A stretch of 64,000 bases of DNA from Teratosphaeria epicoccoides (lineage: Eukaryota > Ascomycota > Dothideomycetes > Mycosphaerellales > Teratosphaeriaceae). The notes under the pieces are model-generated. The model was not told the origin of the DNA. It did no database searches and worked only from the letters and a program-made list of their open reading frames with translations. Of the stretch, positions 1 through 9,779 are shown one piece after another. The number at the start of each line of letters is the position of its first letter. Position 1 is the stretch's first letter. A program made the translations under genes and the position numbers. Location: assembly GCA_021401465.1 (NCBI GenBank), contig JADDMT010000039.1, positions 1 through 64,000 of the forward strand. Direction: 5' to 3'.

Positions 1-2716
1 GGGGGGGGGGGAGAACCTTTATAGTCTTTTGCTCATGCGCAGAGATTTCACAGACTGCTCGAGATCTTTTTGCTCCAGAGCAGCTCCGTCCGTTCGGAGT
101 GGCCGCTTGGCCGCTGTGAGCCCGCGCCGAACGCAAAACGAACGGGATCCACGTCTCCTCGCTGCATTATTAGACTTAGGCCGAGGAGCGGCAGGGCGAT
201 CACGGACGCTTGTGTCGTCGCTCCCATCCTCCTCTTCGACCTCCGATGATTTGTCCAAAGCTCCGGCCCCAGACAGGTCAGTTGGAGGAGCCGACGCTCA
301 AACTGCTTGGTCGCTCGCCGAGCGCAGATTCGACGGGAGCCACCTCCTCGCAAGACTTCATACTTCCCTCCCATTGGCGAGATAATTATTGGAGCTTGTG
401 GCCCCGATCATGCTCTACGCTCTCGAATTGAATTGCCCAAAAGAAACAGAGATGTTCGAACAAAAAAAAAACAATCAATCGAAGGAGCAGAGGCTCGAAC
501 TCGTGCAAAGGCAACCACTAGGTTCACCAAATCTGTTAGCCTCTGTTCAAAGTCACACCCGTTCCTGAGGTACACCCCTGCCTCATGCATGTGTCATACG
601 CCTCCCCCAGTAATTGGGTGTGAAGGAACAAACTCCGTGATTTTAATTATATACTCGCAATTGTGCTTGCCGAGGTCCTGCCGAGGACTCGTGATTGCTC
701 TTGCACGTAGCACGGACGAGACTACCGGCACGATATTGCGGATTCCCCGCTGGAGGAAGCACAGGGATTTTCATACGACGTGTGGAGGAGCGGCGCGGGC
801 TTGAGCATCGCTTCTTGCTACACAAGACCACGCTTCATGAGCATGCACATGCTGAGCACGCTCGCGATGCAGACGCTCTCGTGAGTGACGATTGTTGCGG
901 CAAAAGCAGAGGCGAGGCATGAGCGAGGTGCAAGCGTCCTTGTTGTTTGCGTCACAGCGGGCAGGGCATTGCGCTCAGCGGGAGAACGAGCACATGCAGC
1001 ACATGGCCGTGCATTGGAGCGAGCTCGTCAGAGAGTCGTGGACAGAGCAGTGATAGTCCAGTTTTCCTTTCGGAGGAGCCCCGGTCCGAATCTCAAGCAC
1101 TGTCGATCTGCTCGAAGCGCTTCCGCTGCTATTTCGCTGGGTGGCGAGAGCGCGTGCTCGCCATCCTCGGCGCAATCACCATGGTGACACAACCGCGGGC
1201 GTGGCTGCCTTCCTGCCCGCACAGCAGAGCACCCAGCGCCTTAGGCATTGATCGGCAGCGGCCGCAAAGGCCCGTGCTAGCGCCTTCTCGAGGAGATAAA
1301 AGTCCTGCATTCTGCTCAACCTTCCTCACTTTCTTTTCTTCAGCCGATCACTGCACTGCCACTGGACGTTCTCACCCTTATTCCCGTGCCGCCCCCTCCC
1401 CCTCCCCCTTCGCGTGACGCAATGCAAGCCGGGCCTTTGTGCCCTGCACACTCTACTGGCTGCGTTGGTCGTGAGAACTCCACAGATTGAAGGACAGTGT
1501 GCCACTGGTGCCCGCGCATTGATTCGCCATCATCTAACGCGATTTCATCCATATTGACTTCGCTGGTGCGCGGGCCTACATCCCTCCCAACTTCTTTTCA
1601 TGAGTTCAGTTGCACTCGCAACTTGCTTGAGAAGAGAGCCGCGGTGCCTGAAGATACCTTCCTGGATTGCTTGCTAAATTGCCGGCAACGCAAGCTACTC
1701 AATGCTTGTGTTGTTAGTGAGAACATCAACACGATATGGTGGCCAGCTGGGCAAGGAGCGCTTTCCCATCAATGGAGCTCGCTCTGCTGACGCGTCTAAA
1801 ACATATGCTTTTCATGGGTAGGGTCGCTCTCGCGGCCTGCTTGAGAAGAGGACTGCCTTGCCCATTCGATGTTGCTGACCTGAGTCTCACGTTCTACGCT
1901 TTGAAGGACTTTACTTGTTCATAGATGGTGCACATGAGACTTTGAAGGCAGTCAGGGCCGTGACGGCAGTAACGGCTTGATCATCGCTGACGCCCCAGGG
2001 CACAGCGTTGATGAGACCCAGCGTGCGGTGAGGGCATGGGAGTTCGAGACTTCATCTCTTTGTACGCATCTCTAACTCATGCATGTCTGTTGTGTGCTTT
2101 TGTTGAGTCATTGTGGACGTGATATTGGTGGATGCAGTCTGTTGCTCTCGTGATCTTGATGTATTCACGCCTTATTCTGCTTCATACAGATTCGATCCCA
2201 CTCAGCGCTCAGTATCCGACGTTAGCGCGCACAAACTCTCTCATGCTGGCCGGCGCAGCCACCAGCGCCTCCTCTCTCTCGAATAGGACTTTCTCGCCCT
2301 CGTGCTCTCGTTGGGCCAAATCTGCAGGCTGAAGAGTGCCATGATGCCCTGATTTCTACTGTCGATGAGTGCTTGGTGGTGCTGTGTCACAGGAGCGCTC
2401 ATGATGATCCACAGGGAGGTCCGCTTAACCGCTGAGGCATGGTGGTGGTGTTGTTGGTGATGTTTGCGAGCTTCATGTCGATGTACTGGTGAATATCCCT
2501 TTGAGTGTGCTTGTTTCGTGTGATTTGTGCTGCAAAAGGGAGCACTCGAGCAGGCCTCGAGCTAAGGGACCATGGCTCCACCAATTGACAAGGGTTCGCG
2601 CCTGCCATATTTTCTGAACAGTCCTCAACACACCAAAGAATGCCCACACAATCAAAAGAAAATCACAATTGAGCAACCCGCCCCTCTTCACCACCAGTAT
2701 GTGTAGCTGCGGCCTT
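1..2716. other. gene-poor stretch, no gene supported
   Basis: I find no reading frame on either strand that looks like a protein. Frames are short and of biased composition. The first 11 bases are a run of G, which looks like a contig or window edge rather than a telomere. There is no TTAGGG repeat. A pyrimidine-rich tract lies at about 1386-1416. The stretch could be the long upstream region of the small gene proposed at 2770, but nothing in it proves that. Confidence 0.5.
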
Positions 2717-2722
2717 ATATAG
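2717..2722 (+). promoter_or_regulatory. TATA-like element
   Basis: A TATATA hexamer lies about 48 bp upstream of an ATG in an A-rich, CAACA-type leader typical of filamentous fungal start sites (ATG at 2770). It is the main reason for considering the small open frame downstream a real gene. Confidence 0.4.
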
Positions 2723-2769
2723 TCGTGCTGTTTGCTGACAACCATCATCAGACAACCACACAATCAACA

Positions 2770-2916
2770 ATGGCGGACGGCGCCGGCGCCGGCGACGACG
2801 AGCCCGACAGGGGCACGCTGAGAAACCTGTTGCACCTCGTGCACATCTGCATCGTGCTGGCAGTCGAGACAGCGCACGGATGGTGGCTGCGGTGGAGAAA
2901 CTTGTTTGGCTGGTGA
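2770..2916 (+). CDS. possible small protein, 48 residues
   Basis: Short frame beginning MADGAGAGDDEPDRG and ending in a Trp-rich tail (HGWWLRWRNLFGW). The middle (about residues 19-34) is hydrophobic and could be a single membrane-associated helix. The start has a good fungal context (CAACAATGGCG) and a TATA-like box 48 bp upstream. I recognise no family. The frame lies opposite a 347-codon open frame on the minus strand, so at most one of the two is likely to be coding over this stretch. A downstream exon cannot be excluded, because the plus strand stays Arg/Gly/Glu-rich to about 3100. Function unknown. Confidence 0.3.
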   Translation: MADGAGAGDDEPDRGTLRNLLHLVHICIVLAVETAHGWWLRWRNLFGW

Positions 2917-2987
2917 ATCGACTGTCGGCGCCGCAGATGTGCACGAGGGAAGATATGCCAGAGGAGAGGAGGAGTGGGGGAGGGAGA

Positions 2988-3045
2988 GGTGGAGGAGGTG
3001 GAGGTGGAGGTGGAGGTGGAGGACGACGAGGACGACGAGGACGAC
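2988..3045. repeat. GGTGGA / GACGAC microsatellite
   Basis: Imperfect GGTGGA units followed by GGACGAC units, all multiples of three. In the three plus frames it encodes Trp-Arg, Gly-rich or Val-Glu/Asp repeats, and His-Leu on the minus strand. Confidence 0.85.
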
Positions 3046-3807
3046 AAGACTTGAGAAGAAGCCCTTCATGAGTAGAGCTCGCCTCGTACGACTCTCTTGA
3101 GAAGACAACATCGCGATCATCCTCACGTCGACCTCATGCTCCCAAAGAGGAATGCACACCAACACACGTGCATTGCGCCATCCAACAACCATTGCAAAGC
3201 CAAAGCTCGAGCTCTGCGCAAAGCCATCACAACGATAGCGAATGTCCCGACTATGCATGAACGGCAGTAGCCTGACAAGTGCATATCGCGCACAAAGAGC
3301 GATACCAGCAAAGGCAGCGAGCAAGACAAACCGCCAACCATCAACATCTCGTATCGACCAAACATCATCACACCATCGCAAGCTCACAATGGAATGAGCA
3401 ATGGGCCACACGGAGTGAGATGCCAGTTGCAGCACCGGCGGAAGACTCGCATCCCAAACAGCTACAGCGCCATCGATCGAGAACAGCACCGGCGCCAAAA
3501 AGGCAGCAACCTCTGAGTAAGAGCTGTCGAAGCAGGAGAGACCGAAAGAGCGGACATTTGGAGCGTGAAAAGGCAGTATACCAGCAACGGACAGAGACGC
3601 CGCGGGGGAAAGGCCGGGCACGAATGCATGAGACCATTGAGTCGCCGCCAGACATTTGCGCCGCCGTTGACGGAACCGAGATAGCACCAGCAAAGAGCAA
3701 GAGCAGATGGTATGTCGGACCAGACACCACAACAAACAGGTGATGGTGTGGCAGAATCTGTTGACCCGGGATACGCGATTGCGAAGGCCGCAATCACAAT
3801 CTCTCAT

Positions 3808-4203
3808 GGCAGTTCAGATCCCTCCTGTGCGTTTGGTCGCCGTCCACAGCAAGTTCTGATCAAGACACAACCGCCAGCGAGGGAAGCGCCGGTTTCTGCA
3901 GCCCGATGAGCGGGCTACACACAAGGGTAGAGAGAACAGCAGCCGGCGTCAGCGTCGATGCGAGTAGCAGACACCTCCCTCTACATTTCATGCTGCATCT
4001 GACCGAAGGCTTAAGGAGTGGCCGACACCTAGCGAGCGCCAGCAGCAGACACACAATCTCTCCTCCACTTGCTTGATCCGCCGAAGATGAGAAGCCTAGT
4101 CTCTATGGCAGCCATCTTGAGCAACTACAGAGGCCAGCGATCACGCTTCCAAGAGCGCCCATAGCAAGGCTGCACGAGAGCGAAGCTCGCAAGCTCCCAA
4201 CAC
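3808..4203. other. no gene seen
   Basis: No convincing frame. The stretch leads directly into the hairpin repeat cluster at 4204 and shares with it several CAGC/GCTG-rich words. Confidence 0.5.
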
Positions 4204-4444
4204 CCAGCCAGCACGAAAGTCTGCAGGGAGCCGCAGACCTCCTTGCTCACCGGCCTTCGTGCTGGCTGGCCCAGATCATCCCTTTTCCATCTACGCGGCC
4301 CAGCACGACTGTCTGCAGGAGCCGCAGACCTCACTGCTCTCTGGCAGTCATGCTGGGCATCCTCAACCAACAATCTACTACCCAGACCCAACACCAGTGT
4401 CTGCAGGAGCCGCAGACCTCCTTGCTCTCGGGCACTCGTGCTGG
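4204..4444. repeat. three tandem hairpin-forming repeats, spacing 92 and 88 bp
   Basis: A core that reads GTCTGC, 7-8 bases, GCAGAC recurs at 4219-4238, 4311-4329 and 4399-4417, each time a perfect 6-bp inverted repeat. Each core is enclosed by a second, outer inverted repeat. Copy 1 pairs 4204-4217 with 4256-4269 (14 of 14). Copy 2 pairs 4298-4310 with 4346-4358 (12 of 13). Copy 3 pairs 4388-4398 with 4434-4444 (9 of 11). Just outside the inner stem copy 2 has ACT pairing with AGT, while copy 3 has AGT pairing with ACT, so both arms changed together. This is seen directly in the sequence. Whether the structure acts as RNA, as DNA or is only a repeat by-product is unknown. Confidence 0.8.
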
Positions 4445-6933
4445 ACCCCATAACGACTGCCTTGCCTTCAAATTCTGGGCCAGAGTCAAATGGACAAATC
4501 ACAAGGGTTGGGCACGGGCCTGAGAAGGCTCACCGTGGAACCTGCGCAGAACGATTTTCTAGTGTCACGATAGACGCGATGCTCCGAGGTCAGATGGCCT
4601 GCCTTCTCTCTGAGTGGCGATCGCAGGTCGGCGTCCCGAACACGCTCAAAAACAACAGATATGATGCTACTCAAGTTCGCCATCTGTCGGCGCACAAGCA
4701 GTCTGGACGATTCGATGACCATCGACGTTTCAGCGTGGCCAATAATCATGGACGACTCTACGTGGTAGTCAGTGTTACCGCTGAAACCCCCTCCACCGTG
4801 CGATTGGCTCAAACACTAAGCCAAGGCTCTCTGACGAGTTCCGATAGGGGCAGCAGGTCTTCGCAGCCGGTGAGCGGCGGCAGTCTGAGAGGTGCAGACG
4901 CCAGCTTAGGCATGTATGGCTCCACACCTCCTCTGTTACTTGCTGGATCAAGCAGGTTGGGTTGTCCATCTTCCACGTGGCGGCCAGTACGTTTTGCCAG
5001 GCTAAGTCGGCTTACCGTACAGCTCCTCGATGTCACTCGAGGACTGGCCGGTCTCGCCCAGGCTATCAAGAGGAGGGAACTCTTATCTTGAGTGCGCACT
5101 TAGCGATCTGTACAGCGACCCGGGCCTGAGGAACCTGTCCATGGCACACGCTTTCAACAATGATGTGTTGCAGTGGTGGTCTACGAACTTCACGCTCGCC
5201 GACATTCCGCTTCAACGTGAGACGGAAGATGTGACGACTGTACGTCGTCCATGCCTGGGCAGGTCGTAAATTGACTTTCCTCAATATAAGAGCCGCTTGT
5301 CCATCCTTGCTGCCATCAACAACGCATGCATACACGTCTTGATGCTCTGGAGTCAATCTTGAGCAGGCCTTTGCGAAGGCACGAAGGATGCCAGCAGCAG
5401 TGTCCGGCTGCGCCCAAATACGAAATCTGATCGGACCTTGGTCTGGGTATAGCTGATGCCGTGAACACCCATTTTGGCTCGTATCCGCAGTACAGCTTCC
5501 TGGCTACACCGTAACTGTGAGCAACAGCGAGGTAGCGGCAGCCACTGGTGTCCGTGACAGGCAGCGCCACGTTCGCACTGGTGAGATATGTGAGTCGGCA
5601 TGCGGATCTGTCGTTCATCCCCATCAACCATATGGAGCTTCTTGCAGATTGTAGCCGATCCGCATTGGATTGACAGATCGCCAGGCGTTGCGGAGGACTT
5701 GAAGCCAAGCTCTGCTGGTGCGTTGCCTACGCTCCTCGGCCAGTGCAGGTGTATGTCCATCCCAAGAACGAGGCAGCCATCGTGTAGGTGCGGTATCCAA
5801 GCTCTTCCTGCATGCTGCAGTGAGCACCGGCAGCCTGCATGGTGAGCCCCGGGGACAGTCCATCGCTCTCCACCGCCATGGTAGGTCCGGTAAGCATTGT
5901 GGGCCTCGCGCTTTCCACTATCACTCTACGTGGCTTATGTAGAATCTCGAAGGTGGTGTGGCTGTAGTCCTCGGCGCGCTGGTCTCGCTGCGGTGTCGGG
6001 TACGTACATACCTGCGCTAGGAGCTGACTGCGGTGAATGTTCATTGGCTGCGGAGGTCATCTCCTCCCCGGATACCAACGGTGTTCTGCTGCTCGACGGT
6101 GACCGTGAGCGCCATCGTGCATCAACGTTGGTGCTCGTATTGCAGCGGCAGAGTCTGCGAGGGCGGTGGAACGATGATGCAGGCTCTCGGGCGTAGATGT
6201 ATGACCGACACAATTTCGGCTTATGCAGGGAGCGTAGTTGCTAGCTCACGGATTGCACCTGCAACACCCGCCCTCGATCCTCCTCGTCGGCCAAGTTTGG
6301 CTTCCGCGGCGCCAGGGCGCTGAACAGAAAGAGCAACGGCGGACGAAGCCATGTCACGGCACTCACAGCTTACACATCGCGCGGGATCACCTGACATAGC
6401 TACGTATATATTCTATGGGTGTAATCGCTACCGCAAGACAAGACAAGACAAGAGCACAGTGTGCGTGTTGGCTGAAGGCAGGGCAACATGTATGCCACTT
6501 CATCCCGCCCAGAGGCCGCGCTTGTTCATATTCTGGAGCTGATCTGTCCCCGACCGTTATGAAGAGCTTTCTGCAAGCAAGTGGAAGACAGAATCTCGAA
6601 GGACTGACAACTGGATGACCCAGAGCTGCTGGACAACCCTTAGGTCGCGTGGGGCAAGCGACGTGTCCTCGTGCATGCCCACTCTGCCTGAGACTCGCAG
6701 ATACTGACCAGCGCTCCGCTCTCAACTCCGGGGCAGAAGGCCATAGTATCTCCCAGCGAGCACTATGCCGCGATTCCGGGCCGGTGAATTATCCACTGTC
6801 TCAGCTTGACGACGAGGCCAGAGTTCCCAAGTAAGAGACTGGCGAGGTGCGCTTGGCACTTAGACAAGGCATACACATGTGGCAATGTCGATTTGCACAG
6901 CCCTGTCCTTTTGCTTCGCAATCGCCCATTCAC
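4445..6933. other. gene-poor stretch, perhaps with decayed coding sequence
   Basis: No intact gene. Several medium frames overlap on the minus strand between 5300 and 6350, and one shifts into another at about 5640-5730. That could be an eroded multi-exon gene, but I recognise no motif strong enough to name it. Confidence 0.4.
6433..6452. repeat. short ACAAG microsatellite
   Basis: About four tandem copies of the pentamer ACAAG (GACAA/CAAGA in other phases). No sign of function. Confidence 0.7.
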
Positions 6934-7764
6934 ATGGTATTCATAGTATTCCTCTTCGCCCTAGCGACAGCTAAAAGCATCCAGGCCCAAACACACCACT
7001 GTTGTCACCTTCACCATGCCCGCTCTTCCACCTGCACACTTCCCACTAATCTCTGTGGCGTCCCGAGCGACTTCGAGATCGTCTCCGGCAGCCCATGGAT
7101 CGTAGACTCCATGAACTATAACTACCAGCAGATCTCCGGCTCCTGCTGCACTGGCTTTATGGGCACATCAACTACATTATCCGTAATGCAGCAGACAAGC
7201 TGGAATTCCCTCTGAGATGTAGTCAAGGGCCACAGTTTCGTAAGTTGACACGGAATCTGGAGACGCAACGAAGCAGCATTCAATGTATTCCAGCGCGCTG
7301 TCAACGGGTCAGGATCAATAGCACTGCAAACACAGGTGTCACACCACCACCTCCATCAAACCAGTCTCAAGACCCTGAAAAATGGGTTGAACAGGTAACA
7401 TCTGCTTCATCTTCATCCTCTCTCCCACCTCCATCGACAGCTCCTTCACTCCCGCGCAAGGTCTCATGCGCTGGCTCCCCGACGAGGGTGGCCAAATCGC
7501 CATCGGCTACTCTTCCAGCTCCGTCGCCACCATCTCTGTCTACAACAAATCCTGGTTTCTCTACCAAAGCGAAAACAACGACCCAGGAATCACTCTGTGA
7601 GCTCCCTAGTTGTTAAAGCATAAGATAAATTTTACGGTGACTTTATGGAGATCTTAAGGATTATTTGATGGCGTTGTTGACGCAGGGTGTGTATCGGAGG
7701 AGCCGCTTGTCGATATTGGGCATGTGGGTATGGAGCCGTCATGGGATACGGTGGGTCTTTCTGA
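6934..7764 (+). pseudogene. secreted-protein gene, apparently frameshifted
   Basis: The frame opening at the ATG at 6934 begins MVFIVFLFALATAKSIQAQ, a clear signal peptide, followed by a Cys-rich part with CC pairs at about 7000 and 7145. Near 7150 the protein-like frame jumps to another phase without any GT/AG pair that could explain it. It then continues through GHINYIIRNAADKLEFP and, after a short intron-like gap (GTAAGT donor at 7240), through FNVFQRAVNGSGS. A second likely intron is at about 7396-7441 (GTAACA to GACAG). A third, with GTGAGC donor at about 7597 and GACGCAG acceptor near 7686, leads to a Gly/Cys-rich end and TGA at 7762-7764. I do not recognise the family. The break at 7150 means a pseudogene or a one-base sequence error. 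Exon ends are approximate. Confidence 0.45.
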
Positions 7765-8211
7765 ACACGACGGGGTTGCAGATCACATGATTTGCGCGAA
7801 GGTGATCGTCTTCGAAGCTACTTGGGGAGCAGATCACTAGTGGATAAAGAATTCGACCAGGAAGTGCAACGCCAAAGGCTGATATCGCCGTCCACCATAT
7901 GAAACTGATCCCACGGAAGCCAGGACTGGCATGATGACAGACAGACGAGGGAAGATAGATTGATGCTGGGTCAAGCAAGAAATCCACTTCACTGGAAGCA
8001 TCAGTCCGGCTTGTAAACAGCATGATCGAACATCAAGAGACCCATGCGATACTTGGGGCGGTCAAATGTGGTAGACGAAGATTGATTGCTGATCATAGCA
8101 CCTCAGGGGAGATTCTTGTTGTTCCGCCGATCATCGTCTCAGGCACGGAATTCACTGACCACGCCGCCGCCACCGTCAGACAGCTGCCTCCAATCGGCCC
8201 GACCCTACCGC
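7765..8211. other. intergenic
   Basis: An alternative phase stays open from about 7687 to 7834 and looks protein-like, so the upstream gene may once have ended there. Nothing else is supported before the carrier gene on the opposite strand. Confidence 0.4.
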
Positions 8212-9461
8212 TCAGTCGTCCAGCCCATGCGCATGACGATAAGCATGCTTCAACTGCTCAAAGGTAACAAACGTGATAATAGTCGAAGGCCCTCTACTCA
8301 GCAATGCCGGCAGCATCCCGCGAAACATCCAAATCGCCCCCTCCGACTTGAACGTCTGCTTCAGCATAACCGGAATCGAAGTATCATTGCTCCTCGTCAT
8401 GACGCGTGCCTTCAATACATCCAGCGGATTGCAGATCAAGGTCGAGAGGAATCCCGCCAGACAACTGGCCGCAACGTGGGTGTACGGATCATCCTTCATC
8501 GTGGTGCGGCGCATGAGCTCACGCTTGGCGATATCGTACCCAGCGAGCTGTGTTGCCGTGCTGACGGCCGCGCGTCCCGCGCCGATACCGACCCCCGTCC
8601 AGATGCTGCTGCAGCCTTCCTCCGAGACCATTTTGACCAAACCGTGCGCGAAGCCTTTGTAGTTGCGCCGTTGCGCGGCTGGGAGGCCAGGGTCGTTTTG
8701 GATGCGGAGACAGACGACGTCGGCGAAGTTGCTGAAGACGCTGCCAGTGGCGCCTGAGGCGGCAGCGAGACCGGCAAGTGTGTATGCTGACGGGGAGTGG
8801 GACGGCGTTGTCGACGACTCTTTGAGCTTTTCGTACATGCCGAAGCGGATGCCGGAGTAGCAGCTGACGCGGACGAGGGCAGCACCAAGCTATGAGCCTT
8901 CAGCTGCAATACATGTGCTCGTGTGATCGAGATGCTTACACCTTTCTACATGCCCGGAATGCCATCCTGCTTCCAGATGATGCCCACGAGGCGGATCAGA
9001 CCCGGCTGCGGCCCCTTATCATGGTTGCCTGCTGTTTGAAGTCGTAGCTATCTCAAGTCAGTTCTCGGCCACACATGGTACTGGGCGGAGTGCATACACC
9101 GGCTGCAGATCAAGTCAGTCATCGAGTTTTCACCACCTGCTAATGGCCAGGTCGTATATGCCTTACCGACGCCAAACGGCTGCGTGCAGCATGTTGAAAC
9201 ACAGCTCGCAAGCCCTCCAAAATACCACGGATAATGAATGACACCATGCTCGGGGTGTATCGACTTGTCCTTCTCAATTACATCCGGATGGGTCGGGACG
9301 AACATCTTCTTGACAATCTTCGGGTGGCCGGCGTGAGAGTCTTGAGGAGCGGGCGGAGTAGAGGTAGCAGAGTTCGACTCGGCAGGAATAGCAGAAGTTG
9401 GCGAGGCGGAGGAAGCAGGAGTGGAAGCGCCAGGTTGCTTCTTGGCATGATCCTTTGGCAT
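8212..9461 (-). pseudogene. mitochondrial carrier (dicarboxylate-carrier type), interrupted
   Basis: Inner-membrane solute carrier of the six-helix mitochondrial carrier family, most like fungal dicarboxylate carriers by overall pattern. Exon 1 starts at the ATG at 9461 (MPKDHAKKQPG), with a low-complexity Ala/Ser/Pro leader and then HYPWYFGGLASC, the start of helix 1, and TQPF in the first signature. A middle exon (8940-9047) gives LQTAGNHDKGPQPG and the GIPGM motif. The last exon (8212-8889) carries helices 3-6 with the NPLDVLKARVM signature. The 50-bp intron 8890-8939 has clean splice signals. Two oddities stand out. The codon at 8946-8948 is TAG exactly where the family has Tyr (GIxGLYKG). 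The junction of exon 1 with the middle exon (about 9048-9172) also lacks the usual residues after PF. Everything else is well conserved, so this is a recent pseudogene or an assembly error. Confidence 0.7.
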
Positions 9462-9779
9462 CTTGGTGCTCCTCGGTAGTAATGATGCTGGTGGCTGACA
9501 ATGTCTAAGTAGGTTGACAATACGGTACGAGGTGAGCAAAGAATTGCGTGATGTGATTTTGACGAGTTCTGCGTTGTAGCGAACTGTGGCACATGCATGC
9601 CTGTCGTATCAAGCAAGACTTGCGTTGACAGGCCGGTCTTGCCTGATGTTATTACGCCACCGAAACAAGCTTGGCGCCGATTCACGCATATGATGGCAAG
9701 AGCTCCACGAAGCATGAAAAGTGCGAGCAGCGGCGTGCATCCCGTCGTGACTAACGTGACGGGTTGGAACCACGGAATG

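Larger units (their letters stand above)
2764..3807 (-). other. long open frame of doubtful coding status
   Basis: An uninterrupted 347-codon frame with an ATG at 3807. It is rich in Leu, Val, Cys and Ser, has several hydrophobic stretches, and includes a His-Leu repeat where it crosses the GGTGGA microsatellite. I recognise no domain. The absence of stops is longer than expected by chance. However, the plus strand of the same stretch is also largely open (3279-3743), and a TATA-plus-ATG arrangement on the plus strand argues for transcription that way. Treat it as an unresolved open frame, not an annotated gene. Confidence 0.15.

Noticed and set aside
1..12. G run as a telomere end
   Set aside because: No TTAGGG-type repeat follows; it looks like a low-quality or arbitrary edge.
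4243..5091. 282-codon plus-strand frame across the hairpin repeats
   Set aside because: It translates repeat and flanking sequence into low-complexity text with no family pattern. The inverted repeats explain the lack of stops better.
8946..8948. stop codon readthrough in the carrier
   Set aside because: The following context (TAG AAA) is not a known readthrough signal, and a second irregularity in the same gene favours decay or error.
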